DNA of 64,000 bases, taken from the NCBI GenBank assembly GCA_033026295.1, contig CM065175.1, forward strand, positions 16,936,837-17,000,836, written 5' to 3'. Positions within the stretch are counted from its first letter, which is position 1. Each line of letters starts with the position of its first letter. A program made the position numbers and the translations under genes. Below the pieces are notes generated by a model. The model had not been told where the DNA came from. It saw nothing but the letters and a program-made list of their open reading frames with translations, and searched no databases. This document shows positions 1-12,500 of the stretch, piece by piece. The stretch is from Channa striata (Eukaryota; Chordata; Actinopteri; Anabantiformes; Channidae).

Positions 1-995
1 CTATTTATTAACTGTAAGTTAAATTTTCACCTTAGTAGAAATTTAACTGAACTTCATGAACAGGGCTTTTGTATGTTCACTAAACATCATCACAACAAAT
101 GTGCAATGCGACTGTACAGGATAACCTTACTTTTCACCATCTCTCCGCACTTCATTAGAACTCCGGGGAGAGAAAATCAGCATAGGAAGTGAACAAAGAG
201 GAGACGGGAAGGCTGAAAGAGCCATAAAACTAAATGAAGAGTAAAGATGAAAAGGGAGAAAGACAGTCCAACTGTCTCCACCCACTGTGTCTCTGTCTTT
301 GATGAAACTAGAGAGAAATTGAGAGACAGATACACAGAGAGAGACAACAAATTAGGGTGAGAGGGAACAGACAAACAAGTAGGTGAAAAACTAATGAGAC
401 AGAAATGGGAAAGCAAGACTTGACAGAAAGAGTTGTGCATTGTAGAAGGAAGTAAGAAATGGACTAACAGAGAAGGTGAAAGGGGAATTGGGGATAGTTA
501 GCTGTCATTTAAAGTTTTGTCCACTTGGTAAGCAGGTGAGAAGGGAATCTCTGCTGAAGGCGAAACAAGGGGAGTGTGAAAGAAAGGTGTGTGTGAGTGG
601 GATGGTAGTAGGGATTTTAGGTGTGTTTTCTTGCTCAAAAACAAAGTGAACAAGTCCAGCCTGATTAGGCTCTTTCTAATTCTGTCGCTGCGATGGGTTT
701 GCACAAGCACACTAAACACGTCAGCACAAACATCATTAAATGATACCCGACTTTCATCCTGCTTCTATGTGGTATTTGTGTAGTTCTGCATGTGTCTGCG
801 TGATTAGCACACATTATTCTTAACACGCCTGAATGTTCCAGGGTGTGTATTGAACATGTGTATAAAACAGATAATATCTGCCTCTGTAATTCACGTTGGT
901 AGTGATTTTGTAAGAAGTATTTCGTTTAAAAAAACAACTTCTGTTGGATGAGAACATTTGTCACTAATCCCCTCGCTCTTCCTGTTTCCTTGCAG

Positions 996-1837
996 CTTCC
1001 TGTGGGATGAGTACACAGTGGAAGTGCATATCAACGACTATCTGGACATCATCTGCCCTCACTACACCCACGGCGAGGTGTCATCACATGCAGCTGAGCG
1101 CTATGTGCTGTACATGGTGGAGAAGGACGACTACGAGGTGTGCAAACCTCACTCTTTCGATCAGCTCCGTTGGGAGTGCTCGAGGCCCTTCGCACCCCAC
1201 GCTCCTGAGAAATTCTCTGAGAAGTTCCAGCGCTTCACGCCCTTCACCCTGGGCAAGGAGTTCAGACAGGGAGAGAGCTATTATTATATCTGTAAGTATC
1301 GATAGTACCATAACAGTGGCATTTTTTGTCTGATACCGATTAGGTTTTGTGTATTAACTTTTTTACTAATTTCTGAAATTCCCCAGCTAAGCCAATGCAT
1401 CACCATGGGCAGGAGTGCCTGAGGCTAAAAGTGGATGTAGTCGGGCATAAAGGCTCTGGAAAGAATCAACCAGACAAATCCAAGGCAGAGGACACAGGAA
1501 AAAGCTTGGATGCAGGAAAGGTGCCGTTTCCTGCAGCTGGAGGAGTGCACAATCCTTCTAACCGGCTCCCAGCAGGTGAAGATTCTTCTACAAAATACCA
1601 CATAGATGAATAGTTGCAGCAGGGTTTGTTTCAGACAAGCTCAGCTGGCTGTGTTTACCATGTCTAAATGCTGAAATTGAAACCTGACTGATCTGCTCTT
1701 TTCTTTCCTTAGATGACCCTGCTGCGATAGAGCCAAATGTCCTGCGGAGTGTCGGCAGTTCAGGAGCACAGCTGGTCTCCCTGTCACTGTTCTTTACCAT
1801 GATCCCAGTCTTATTAGGCCTTTTCCTGCTAAACTAA
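996..1837 (+). CDS. efna1: Ephrin-A1, C-terminal three exons (5' end outside window)
   Basis: GPI-anchored ligand of Eph receptor tyrosine kinases at the cell surface, used in contact-dependent repulsion and vascular or neural patterning. Coding exons 996-1291, 1387-1575 and 1713-1837 join in phase. The first carries most of the ephrin receptor-binding domain, including DYLDIICPHY, RYVLYMVEKDDYEVC and the ephrin-A hallmark FQRFTPFTLGKEF followed by SYYYI. The second starts SKPMHHHGQECLRLKV, the last strand of the domain, then a polar stalk. The third ends with LRSVGSSGAQ and a hydrophobic tail (FFTMIPVLLGLFLLN), which is a GPI-attachment signal. Stop TAA at 1835-1837. The signal peptide and first strand must lie left of base 1. 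The LRSVG stalk and the tail resemble EFNA1 more than other ephrin-A proteins, and the slc50a1 neighbour supports this. The a/b duplicate cannot be assigned. Confidence 0.9.
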
Positions 1838-4830
1838 AGCTGACCGGGATATCCTAACAGAGACAATGCTAACCCAATGCTGGTAATTGGGACCATGAAC
1901 ATTGAGAGAATTTTTTTTATATACAGATTTTTTTTTATACAAGAATGGACGGTGCTGAGTGTGTGTGTGTTTATTTGTTTAATGTGTATTTTTGGTTTTT
2001 GCATGGCTATGGAACGTAGATCGTTCCAAAGAAGAGGACCTCAAGGACGTTGTTTTTTTTTTTTACTTTATTATGAGAATTAAATTCTCATTTTTGACCA
2101 TTTAACGTGCACACTTTTTTCTACCACTATGATAAAAAATGGAAGTAAAATGATCAAAATGCCTAATTAATTAATGTCATATTGAAAAGACAAGAGGAAT
2201 CCATTAACCTCATTATGATGTGATTTCTCTTTTTCAAATTCTTGGTACAGTTGTGCAAGTTTTTGTGCGTTACGGATCTCAAACCGTCAGTGTCATTTTC
2301 ATTCAAATGATGGATTCTATGTATTGGAAATGTTGTCACCTTCTCCCAAAGGGGTGTAAACATTATGTAGGATTTTTGTCATGTTGTTGTGTAGCACTCA
2401 GCTCCCTGTTATACGTCAGACTCTCTGAAGAGCCACTGTGGCATTTACACTGTGGCTGTACTGTACACACAAATTACAGTACGGAAAGTATCCGACATTA
2501 CACATCTTTAGTCTAAAACAAGAGTAAAAATGTGCCTAATCCAGATTAGTGCACCTCAAATTTCCAGTTTCTTTACTTATAACAATTAAACTGATGCCAA
2601 TTGATGCATGCACAAAATAAAGAACCATTTGTAGGGGCTTTGACATAAGCACAAATCCCAAATAATCAACTCACCAACCTGTGATCCAGTGTTGAGAGCC
2701 GCAGATCAAAACTAAAGCTGACAGGTATTTTGGGGAGCTGAGCTTCTTCAGTACTTATTTACTCATTTCTACTGTTGACAGTATCATGGTACACATGGTA
2801 CACAGTCTGATATCTGCAGATGTGATCCCACTTGCACACTGTCAAACCTCAAACTGAAGGGACGTTCCACGTAACATTTACATAGTTTTTCTTGTTCAAC
2901 AAACTTGTGTCATTTTATAAATGTCAATATGTAAATTTGTACATATAGAAACCTATAAGAAACTGTTTTAAGATGTGAAGAATCTTCAGTGAAATTAAAA
3001 AAAATGTGACATAATAACAATTTCTGTCTCTCTTTTGTTACAATTTCTTTCACTAACCTAACCAACTTTAAAACTTTAAATGCCAGCAAGTTCAGTGAGA
3101 TTTTGAATGTTGACACAATATTTTGGCAAATCTCTCCAGCCCCCTCCACATTTCTACCCCCAGGTCTTTCCCAACCTTTATTTTCTCATCCCCTCTTTGC
3201 TGCCCTCTCTGCCTTTCATCCCCGGTGACATAGCTTGCCCTGGCTTAGATTTCACAGTCTAAAAACCAAACACGAGAACTGAAAGGGGGACGATGAAGGA
3301 GCAAGAGAGCGGGATAGTGAAGGGAAAGAGGCTCACAAGCAAACTGACAACTGGGTGTGAAGGTGTCACACCCGCCTCCACATTCACACTCTTTCACTTT
3401 TTTCTTTTTTGTCCTTTCTTCTACTACACTGTGCATCCTCTTTAGAGGGAAAACTCAACGTCCATCCACACTGTGGTATGTTGGAATGAAGAGGAGCACA
3501 CTGCACAAATGTTCGTACTTGCAAACCCAAGAGCTGACTGAAAACTGTTAAAAGTCACCATCCCATGTAAAACCATGAAGCACAGACTTCTAAAACCAGA
3601 ACGTAAAACTGAGTTGTTTGTTCAAATACTCTGCAGATGATCACAGAGTTTCACAAATCTTGTTGTAATGTAGCACCCATGTATTTGTGCAGTAGATAAT
3701 AAACCACATACAACAAACCAAACATGGCAGTTTTGTGGGCCACAGTTTAACATGATGTCATACAGCAATGAGCAGAGACTGAGGAAGTCTTGTTGCAACT
3801 GTAAGAAGTAAAGGAAAATATAACAGCAGTTACCTAGCAGAACACCTAGAAATGCACTTGAGTAAAAGCAATATTGCTCTTTGAATGCTAGAAAAAGTTT
3901 TTTTATAACCCTTAAAGAACTAGAGGAGCTTCACATTAGAACACTGTCAAAAACCAAATGCAATTGCAACTTAATTTCAAAATAGCAGCTAAAACCTCAA
4001 AGGATAGTATTGCTCAATATCTACAGTATATAGAAACGGCTTTAAAAATAATGACACAAATGATTAGATGAATAAGTGAAATGTCAAACACATGCACACT
4101 TTAAAAAAGTGACAAGAAAATTGAGTTTTACGAAGGTGGAAATTATACATCAGGGGCAGTTGTTAAAGGTCAAGTCTTGAGAGATTTTTGAAAAGTGTAG
4201 AGTAACACAAAATGGATAAGAGTGATGGTGCTGAGAGCCTCCAGACACCAACCACTCCACCAAACTCCACCCCACCCACAGCTCTGATGCTCCACACTGA
4301 CAGCCGGACACAGACGGAAAGAGCCGGCGAATCAGAGAATTGATGCATGAGGTAAGTGATAGTGGAAAGAAAACAGAAAGGTAATAAGCACAAGTTATGT
4401 TTTCATTTAACTTTGCTGAATTGGAAAACAAAAAACATAGTTTAATGCTTTAATTCACAACTTCAAATAAAAATCCTTATTCCCCTTCCTGGATTTATTA
4501 TACTGCATGTCTGTTTTATATATATTTCATCTAGTCTACAAGCTAAATTATTATGGATATGAACCTAAATAACTGTATACACAATAATATAAAATGAACT
4601 TGGCCAAAATGTTCGTTTTGAAACGAACATTTCAAAACATTTTGATGAGCCCCAAATGTGATACAAAGGTAATAGATGCAGGCACGCATTATAAATGAAT
4701 ATGTTTCATACAACACAACAGAGCTAATTACAATCGAAAGTAGAATAAATATAAATATATTAAGAATAAAGTCCAAATTATTTGAATTTATTTAAACTTC
4801 TACTGTACGAGCGTTGTCATCTCTCCATCA
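1838..4830. other. efna1 3' UTR and efna1-slc50a1 spacer
   Basis: No coding sequence is seen. A likely efna1 polyadenylation signal AATAAA lies at 2616-2621, about 780 bp after the stop. The rest is AT-rich unique-looking sequence with short poly-T runs. A short imperfect palindrome lies near 4610-4636, where AAATGTTCG is mirrored by CGAACATTT. Confidence 0.6.
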
Positions 4831-4836
4831 ACGTAG

Positions 4837-5060
4837 TGACGTAAAGCAGGACGCCGGCGATCGTTTCAGCACCCCATTGGTGCAGACGTGCCACGTGTGT
4901 TTTGTCCCACAGCCAATCAGAGCAGGGAATCCCTGAGCATACTGATTGCAAACACGGAAATACACAAATAATAGGAAGGTGTTCGTGTTGTTATAGTCCA
5001 TTTTTAATTGTATGCAGTTAAAGCATAAAGAAAAGTGAAAAGCTGACAGTACATGCAAAA
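4837..5060 (+). promoter_or_regulatory. slc50a1: Probable slc50a1 promoter region
   Basis: The 270 bp upstream of the slc50a1 start is locally GC-richer than its surroundings and holds recognisable elements. These are a CRE/ATF-like TGACGTAA (4837-4844), an inverted CCAAT box ATTGG (4876-4880), an E-box CACGTG (4892-4897) and a forward CCAAT within AGCCAATCAG (4911-4920). No TATA box is seen, which fits a housekeeping-type start. The assignment rests on motif clustering and position only. Confidence 0.5.
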
Positions 5061-5099
5061 CTCCTGCCTCGCTGGTGTGTTAGAGCTTTCTGCTGTTCC

Positions 5100-5866
5100 A
5101 TGGATTTCCTGCAGCTTCTGTCATGGGCCTGCATTGTGTTTACAGTCGGGATGTTCTCGACGGGACTGTAAGTTGAATTTAATAATGTTACAGTTTTAAT
5201 CTCCTTTCTTCCTTATACTTTGTTAGAGTGGTAGAAACCACGAAGGGAATGAAATTCATTTTACAGATCATGGAGATTTTCTGAAGTAGCTGCACTTGCT
5301 CGTCTGAACAAATGTCAAAAACAGTCATGAAACAACCTCTTGGCAGATTGTGGTAATCAGAAAGATGATATCAGATAGATAGAGTGATTCCGATTCAGAG
5401 TTTATTTTGTTGTATCTGTCTCTCTTTGTTAACTTATTTGTGTGTGTCTGTGTTTCTAGGACCGACCTAAAGAAGATGAAAGAATCCAAAAGTGCTGACA
5501 ATATCCAGTTTCTCCCGTTCCTCACCACATGTCTTAAGTGAGTGTGGGATTTGTATTTTTCCACACTCTCTTTTCCACTATAATAATTTCAGACCTGTTC
5601 TTATTGTCCATTGTTGTTGAGCACATCTGATGCTCTTCTTGTTTCCATAGTAACCTTGGCTGGTTGTATTACGGGTTACTGAAGGGGACCAGACGCTTGT
5701 CCTGGTCAACGTTATTGGAGCTGTCCTTCAGATCTTCTACATCATTGTGTATTTTAACTACACAAAGCATAAGGTCAGCCTGTTCTAATGCAAAAAACTC
5801 AGTGAGACATCTCCTAATTTATTAACATGGAAATGTCCTATGTAGATTTCACTCTGTGTATCTGTG

Positions 5867-5956
<90 letters not shown>

Positions 5957-8900
5957 GTTTCAGGGGCTAGTCATGTGTCAGACTCTAGGAGCAGGGATGG
6001 TGCTGACCTGTGGCTGGTTCTACTTTACTATGTTTCTTCCTGAGGGAGACCTTCGACTCAGCCACCTGGGTCTTACCTGCAGTGTGTTCACTGTCAGCAT
6101 GTACCTGTCACCGCTCACAGATCTGGTAAACCTCACATACCCACATTTCTTTCAGTAATGTATTTACAAATAAACAGGATAGATTTATATTTTTACTTAA
6201 AATTACTTAAAGAAAGCAAACTGCCAACCAACAATCATCTTGTTTAATATGCTTGAATTGATAAGGTGACAATAGAAACATTAGCAGCAGCATTAGCGTT
6301 AGCAAGTGCTGCTTTTTAATCATTTGTTTTAGAACACAAAATAATAAACACAATTATGCTCCAAATGTCATATGAAATACCTAACAATAACAAATACTAC
6401 AGTGGTTGAACCATAATAAAAACCTAATTTGAATGATGTAATGGATGAGTACTTAAATAAAACGAAAAGTAGAAGAATTTGAAACTATCTACATAGCTGC
6501 ACTAAAAGAAGTTTCCAAGGATTATAATTGTACAAACTAGCCATTTTTAAAACTAAGACTTAAACATCATATATGTATTCAGTGACTACACTGTGGTGAA
6601 GTGGTGAGTGCTGCTGGATCACAGTTAGAAAGTCACTGGTTCGAAGGCTTTGGCCTTTTTCATGTGGATTCTATAAGTTCTCCCCATGATTTCCTCCAGA
6701 TATCCTGGTGTTCTTCCATTTAAAACACAATGGAACAGAAATTGCTGGTTTACCTAATGGATTTGTTTTTAATGGAGCTACACATTTTTTTGGTAAAAAA
6801 AACAAACATCAACAAAAAAAACATTTTTGATTTGTTTAGGTTTTAGATTTTATTTATCATACCAAGATTATTTTGATATGGAGAAGCAATTAAGTTAATG
6901 AGTTATTGTGCATAGTGAGTTATGGTAAGTAGTTATGGCTGCTTTTCCACTTAATAAAACCCAGAAGAAAACTTCCAGCTGATTAAAGCTGATTAAATCT
7001 AACATTGTGATGTCCTCCATCTCAGGACCTCTGAAAGGTTTTGCTCATGCTCTGTAACACTAAAGATAAATTGAGGAAATTTGCATTATTAATGGGTTAT
7101 TAATCTAAAAATGTCCCCTCAAACCTACATTTTAGGACGCAGCTGTTGTTAAAAATATTTTCTACATGTCCTGCAGTACATATAGGAAGTTTGAAGCACA
7201 TATCATTGTAAGCAGCACATTTTACGCTTCATTTTATGATCATACACCACGTTGAACCTTTGTACAGACAACAAGCAGCATTCATTTTTGGTTTCCTCCA
7301 CCTTCTTGTCAGATTTGCTTGTGCAGCTAAATGCCAATGATAGAATAAACCGTCTCTTCTCTCTCTTTCCTTTTGTCTCAGTGTCATCTTGAGATTCCAT
7401 CTGCTATCCTGTTTGTCTCTGTCCCTCCATCTCCCTCACAGGTCCCAATGACCCCAAGTCAGTTTCCTGTGTTTCTTCCCTCATCTGTGCCTTCCTGTTA
7501 TTCTCAGTTTTTGTCTATTTGTGCCTCATCCTCTCAGTTACAGTCTGTTCTCTCTTTATAGTCACAGACTTACACAGAAGGAAGAAACACCTTCCCCTTT
7601 AAAGACTAGGACATACCAGATTATTACAGTCTTTGCAATAACGAAACTGTGCTCTAAGTTAATTACTGTGATCTGGGAATGTGATGACATTGGTAATAGA
7701 CAGTGAGATGGTCACAATTTCATGGTTCAGATTTGATGGTTTTCATTTACGTGCAAGGAACCTTACCTTCAACTGAAGCACTTACCAGCACCACTTCTCC
7801 AACTACTACAGCATTTATTAAAGCAGTGTTATGTAAAATTGATTTCAGTCATTTTCTAAATTAATCATATTGTTCACAATCAACATACTGGTTTTCAAAT
7901 GAGCATTTATTCTTCTCTTCTTACTTTTCATATTTGTCAGCCTACAGTGTAGATTCTTTTGTTCATTTATGCCATAAACCACTGTTATTGTTCAAAAACT
8001 ATTAAAAACAAATCAGCCAGACACACAACTCCAATGGATGGCATATTTCTTCATTCTGAAAACCAAGACCCTTGTAAAGTCGTAATTCCACCTTAAATGT
8101 CGCACAAATGCAGTTCACCAGTCGCAATAAAAGAGAGTGGAATCAGTGCACACAGTTTGTTAAAAATAGAAAGGTCACTGGTTTCAGAAAGATAAATATG
8201 TCTGCCAGTGGAGTGGTGTGTCTGGCTGATGGGTTTTTAATAGATTTTGGACAACATTAGAGGTCTGTGGCATCAACGAACAAGCAAATCCAGGCTGCAG
8301 GCTGACAACTAGCCAAATGTGAGTAGACAAGTGTTGGCTTTTGAATCTGTATAGTGATTGTGGACAATACAGTAATTTAGTATATAAAAATAAATAGGAG
8401 AATCTGTTAGCTGCTAATTGCTCTACTGTGTATAACCAGTTTTTCCTTGAATTTATTTGTCTACAAGTATTGCGCAGTAGCCGAAAACCGCATGTGGACC
8501 CAGATTGGATGACATTAAATGACCCATCTTTCAGTTTATTGTTGCCTTGGAAAACCACAACAATAAGCTGAATATGCTTAAATGTGACATAGATGGATTT
8601 AATATTTGTCATCTGATCGAAGATGTCTTCTTCTTCGCTTTCCGTTTAGGTCGCGATAGTTCGCAGTGGTAATGTGCAGCGCTTGTCCTTCCCTCTGACT
8701 GTAGCCACCATCCTTACTTCAACCTCCTGGGTTCTCTATGGCCTCCAGCTGAATGACTACTACATTGTGGTAAGATCTTAAACGCATTTTTCAACATTGT
8801 TTCTTGATTTGAATAATAACCATGTCTTTGATTTTGATTTTCCGTTTCTTGTTTGTGTTAATTCCAGGTTCCAAACACACCTGGAATCTTCACAAGTCTC

Positions 8901-8975
8901 ATTAGATTTTATCTGTTTTGGAGATTTGCGTCTGTCAGTCAAAGCTTGCCTTCCTATAAGTCTATGCAGATATGA
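5100..8975 (+). CDS. slc50a1: Sugar transporter SWEET1, with an apparent one-base frameshift in exon 3
   Basis: Bidirectional sugar uniporter of the SWEET/MtN3 family (seven membrane segments, two triple-helix bundles), found at the Golgi and plasma membrane. Exons are 5100-5167, 5460-5537, 5651-5773, 5964-6125, 8650-8769 and 8868-8975. Landmarks are the start MDFLQLLSWACIVFTVGMFS, then NIQFLPFLTTC, the first MtN3 proline region; GLTCSVFTVSMYLSPLTDL, the linker and start of the second repeat; and LTVATILTSTSWVLYGLQL and PNTPGIFTSLIRFYLFWRF. The end is KSMQI and TGA at 8973-8975. Exon 3 changes frame: LGWLYYGLLKG reads in one frame and TLVLVNVIGAVLQIFYIIVY in another. The break falls at the GGGG run 5684-5687, where a fifth G would restore the frame. 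The summed exons are 659 nt, one short of a multiple of three. Every other junction and residue is clean, so sequencing or assembly error is at least as likely as a real lesion. Confidence 0.88.
5869..5954. repeat. TG dinucleotide microsatellite, about 43 units
   Basis: An uninterrupted TG tract of about 86 bp fills most of the second half of slc50a1 intron 3. It ends 9 bp before the acceptor AG at 5962-5963, so it occupies the place of the polypyrimidine tract. Confidence 0.95.
6590..6722 (+). repeat. tRNA-headed teleost interspersed repeat, degenerate copy
   Basis: Within slc50a1 intron 4. It begins with a tRNA-like head (GTGGTGAAGTGGTGAGTGCT and a B-box-like GGTTCGAAGGC) and runs into TTCTCCCCATGATTTCCTCC. 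This is a degraded copy of a repeat also seen at 15381-15705 (opposite strand) and 33501-33710. Confidence 0.6.
7850..8382. mobile_element. Foldback (long inverted repeat) element, copy A
   Basis: Lies in slc50a1 intron 4. The outer ends mirror each other: CTAAATTAATCATATTGTTC at 7856 against the reverse complement of GGACAATACAGTAATTTAG at 8362-8380. Inner blocks also mirror: CATATTTCTTCATTCTGAAA (about 8042-8061) against TTTCAGAAAGATAAATATG (about 8182-8200). The whole therefore looks like one imperfect hairpin of about 530 bp. A related copy lies at 47504-48066. It has no transposase, so it is a non-autonomous, MITE-like element. The family is not recognised. Confidence 0.65.
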
Positions 8976-9349
8976 GGGCAACAGGTATAAAAACAAAGTG
9001 ATTGCAGATTAGTTGACTCCACTGAGAGCCGGAGCAAAGTGCTCCCATCACTCACCTTTTTTTTTAAATAAAAAAGATGAGTGCAACTTACATGACAATT
9101 AAATGTTGATGACAGAAAACAGTTTTTCTGTTAACTTCAACCTGAGACCCGTGTGTCCTCTGCATCTTTTAAGTGCCTTCTGTTAGGTCATGCATGCCAT
9201 TTACGATCAATGGCATTTACTGATCTACCAAGATCTGAGGAGTCTTTCACAATCCAGTGAATTGGATTACAAGTTCCTCACTTCACACTAGCCAAAGATT
9301 AAGTGGGATTGTAACTTGCTGTTTTAATGTTTCATATATAGATGGGTGA

Positions 9350-9545
9350 AAAATTTATAGAAAAATATAAATGGTGGGAATTATATGCTATGGACATCTC
9401 AGTCACTAGATTTCAACCTAACTGAGCACCAATGGGGGACTTTATACTATCAGTCACTAAAGGTTCCTTTGGAAGAATAGTGTGCCAGAAACTTGTGGAA
9501 TCAATGCAAAGGTGCAATGAATCTTTCTAGCAGCCAACATGTCAC
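9350..9545 (+). mobile_element. Tc1/mariner-like transposase relic
   Basis: The stretch around 9395-9445 (CTCAGTCACTAGATTTCAAC, then CACCAATGGGGGACTTTA) matches the nucleotide pattern behind the conserved SPDLNPIEHLW motif of Tc1-like transposases. The following ACTTGTGGAATCAATGCAAA fits the next part of the same gene. Stops and substitutions make it non-coding. It is a fragment without recognisable terminal repeats. Confidence 0.55.
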
Positions 9546-12500
9546 TAAATTCTGTTTCACATTTGAACTATAGAGAAATCAGGATTCCAGTGCATGTGTG
9601 AAAAGGACTTTAGGCACTTTGAAAAACAACTCTGTTGTTTCAATAGTAACATGATGCTGATAGTTATATATGTTTTCCACAGCCTGGTGGTGGTTTTATA
9701 TATCTTTACAGTTGGTACTCAAGGCTTCACATCGTCATGTAGACAGAATAGTGATTCATGATCGTGGCAGTAAGTTATATTTTTTTGTTCAGAAACTTTT
9801 TTACTTAGTTTCTGAATTATTTTGATACAAGATGTGTATGTTAAGCTTTTGTCGAATATCAATTTTTGTCTGTCAATTCTATTTTTATAAATGCTTGTGA
9901 GATTAAATAAAATGTTAGACAATGTTAACACGTTTTGTTTTTTACAAGGGTGGACAGTGCTTATTTTTCTCATGACATTTTCCCTCATAATCATTATTAG
10001 GGTCATGTGTATGAAAAACCTAAATGTCAATGCCGATTAACTCACTTTTAATGGATGTAAGCTTTTTAATTGTGCCATGTAAATAAAATCTTATCTCAAC
10101 TGTCAATGTGTATTTGCTGTTTGATTATGACATTGTATCCATGGAAGAAAAGGAAAAGTTTTAGACCTATAGTACAAGACAAGAAAAGTGCACTTGATGC
10201 TTGAAGTAGGAGGATTTCTCTCGCGTAGTTTGTTGTATTTTACATGCAGTAATGAACCTACTTGTGTGTGTGTGATGGAGTTGAAAGAGACACAAAAGCG
10301 GTGAAGCAGTGTGAATGAGTTTGTTTGTGTGAATATGTTGATGCAGAGAGGGCAGTGGTGGGAAAGGCCACGTCAAAGGTTCTCATCCCCTGTGTGTGCT
10401 ATAGTGGCCTGTCTTCCTGAGCTCAAAGAGCCTGCCCCTGACCGAGAGCACACAGACACAACACTGTATTGTGATGGAATTGAGTAGGAGAAAAGCTAAG
10501 CTGCAGAGACTGGACGTGGGAGATAAATGAGCTACAGTTGAAAAAGAGAAAAGCAAAAAATGGGACAATTTTCAGTAGGAGTTGAGGAGGCAGAAGAAAA
10601 ATGTATAAATGAGACAGAGAAGGTAATCAAGGACAGAAGTAAAAGATGTCCAAAAAACATTTAAGTTTGGCTTGTTGTGTCGTTCCTTGGTATAATCCAA
10701 ATAGTTTAGTAAGTCTGCAACCAAGCAGGCAGTGAGCTGCAGGTAGGTCCAGCAGGACTTGAATTATTTAATTCTGTTTAGCATGAATAGTGTTTACCAT
10801 GCACACCATCACACATTTTGGCATGTTAGTTACACACAACTTAGTTTTGAAAGTTCATTTAATTATTGTATTACATATAAATTCCAGAAATTACCAAAAT
10901 TACCTAAATTCCTCATCTTACAAGGGATAAGAACGTTGTTTTTCAAAGAATTTAACTTACAGAAGCTCTACAGGAGAATTTGAGTAATTAGTGGGAATAA
11001 AATCACAACATGTGGTGACAGTCCAACAATAATGTATGTGTTGATATACTTCACCGAGTGAAAACTCTGACCTGCTGATGAATAGAGGAACAGTCAGCGT
11101 ATCCACAGACCCTGTGGACTTCTTCCTTTTAGGGTCATAACTGGCTAACTTTAGAAAACGTCAGCTCACAGCGAGAGAAGGCCACATTAGTGAGCCAGCT
11201 TCATCCTGTAGGTAACCTGAACGTATCAAATCATATGGAGAGTAGTTAGTTATAAGATATTTGTCAGGTAAAAACATACTGAGTGATGGAACAACACTTT
11301 CATCTTTAAAGTCATGCTGGTAACGTGACCAAAAACAACATGAGTAAGCAGATTGAAAGAGAAAGAAGATAAACTTAAGAAAGAAGTTAGGCAATAGTAT
11401 AAGTCAAATGTTTTGCTTAGTTATAATTATGTATAATAAAAACAGGATAGTACAATGGTGTGAGTCAATTAGCCAGTGGGTTCTACCAAACATCCCACAT
11501 AGAGTCAGAAGTAAAACTGGAAATTAGTCATTAACAAGGAAGAGGAAGGTGAGGGTTGGGGGGGGGGGGGGTTAGTTGTAAGAAAAATGAGTAAATAATG
11601 AGACCAGGAGATAAGGGAGTATTGGGTGTTGTCTATTCAGGTGAAAGCCACATCAATAAAGTAAGAGGGACAATGCATGGAGTCCGATGGACTGAGCGGA
11701 CACAGAACTCACTGGAGAGAGAACATGTTAAGTGCTCGGCAGGAAATCAGAGCATCTTTGGTCAAGAGCCAAATAGTATCATGAGGCTTTTGTATATGAA
11801 TGTGTCTGATGGAATAGAGGTGATGGGTGGGTGGGTGGTGGTGGTGGGGTAATCAGCTGAACAATGAGTACAACTCACAAACAGGATCCCTCTGTTTCCT
11901 GAAGTGGAGACTGTCTCCTTAAACACCACAAACACACACACAAACACGCACAACATTCTCGCACTCGCACATTATTTAGGTGCCTTCACATTGTATGTAC
12001 AGTATTTTTTTTATAAACTTTGTCTTTGTAAGAGACACTTCCAGTCTCCTTCAGTCTGCTCAGACACACTCTCTCCCCCTCAAACACCCCGTGTGCATCC
12101 AGATGTCTATTTTTTTTTGTCATTATGGGCGATTTCTGATGTATGGGTTTTGTTTCCACCATAATTACACACAACAAAGTCTCTGCTAACATGCAGTCTG
12201 CAGCCAGACAGTGTGCACACTCAGCACATAAACACACACACACACACACACCCACAGCTCACTGGGAGGCAGTCGGCAGCCTGTGCACTTTCTACCATCA
12301 GTAAAAGCACACCTGTCCCAGCTGCTGTTTTGAAGAGAACAAGAGGAAAAGAAGGAATGTGCCTCTGAGTTTTCCTGTCAGCCCCTCTTCCCACTCCCCC
12401 CCAAAAAAAGACCCCCACACACACTCACTCCTTGACTTGTTTATCCAAACATTCCCATTCTCCTCTATTGTTTTTCCCCTTCTTCAATCGTACCATCTTA

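Noticed and set aside
6600..6655. Possible tRNA gene (A-box-like and GGTTCGA B-box-like words)
   Set aside because: No cloverleaf or acceptor stem can be drawn, and the sequence continues into the body of a dispersed repeat.
8184..8612. 142-residue open frame on the minus strand
   Set aside because: Lies largely inside the foldback repeat and antisense to slc50a1 intron 4; no family resemblance.
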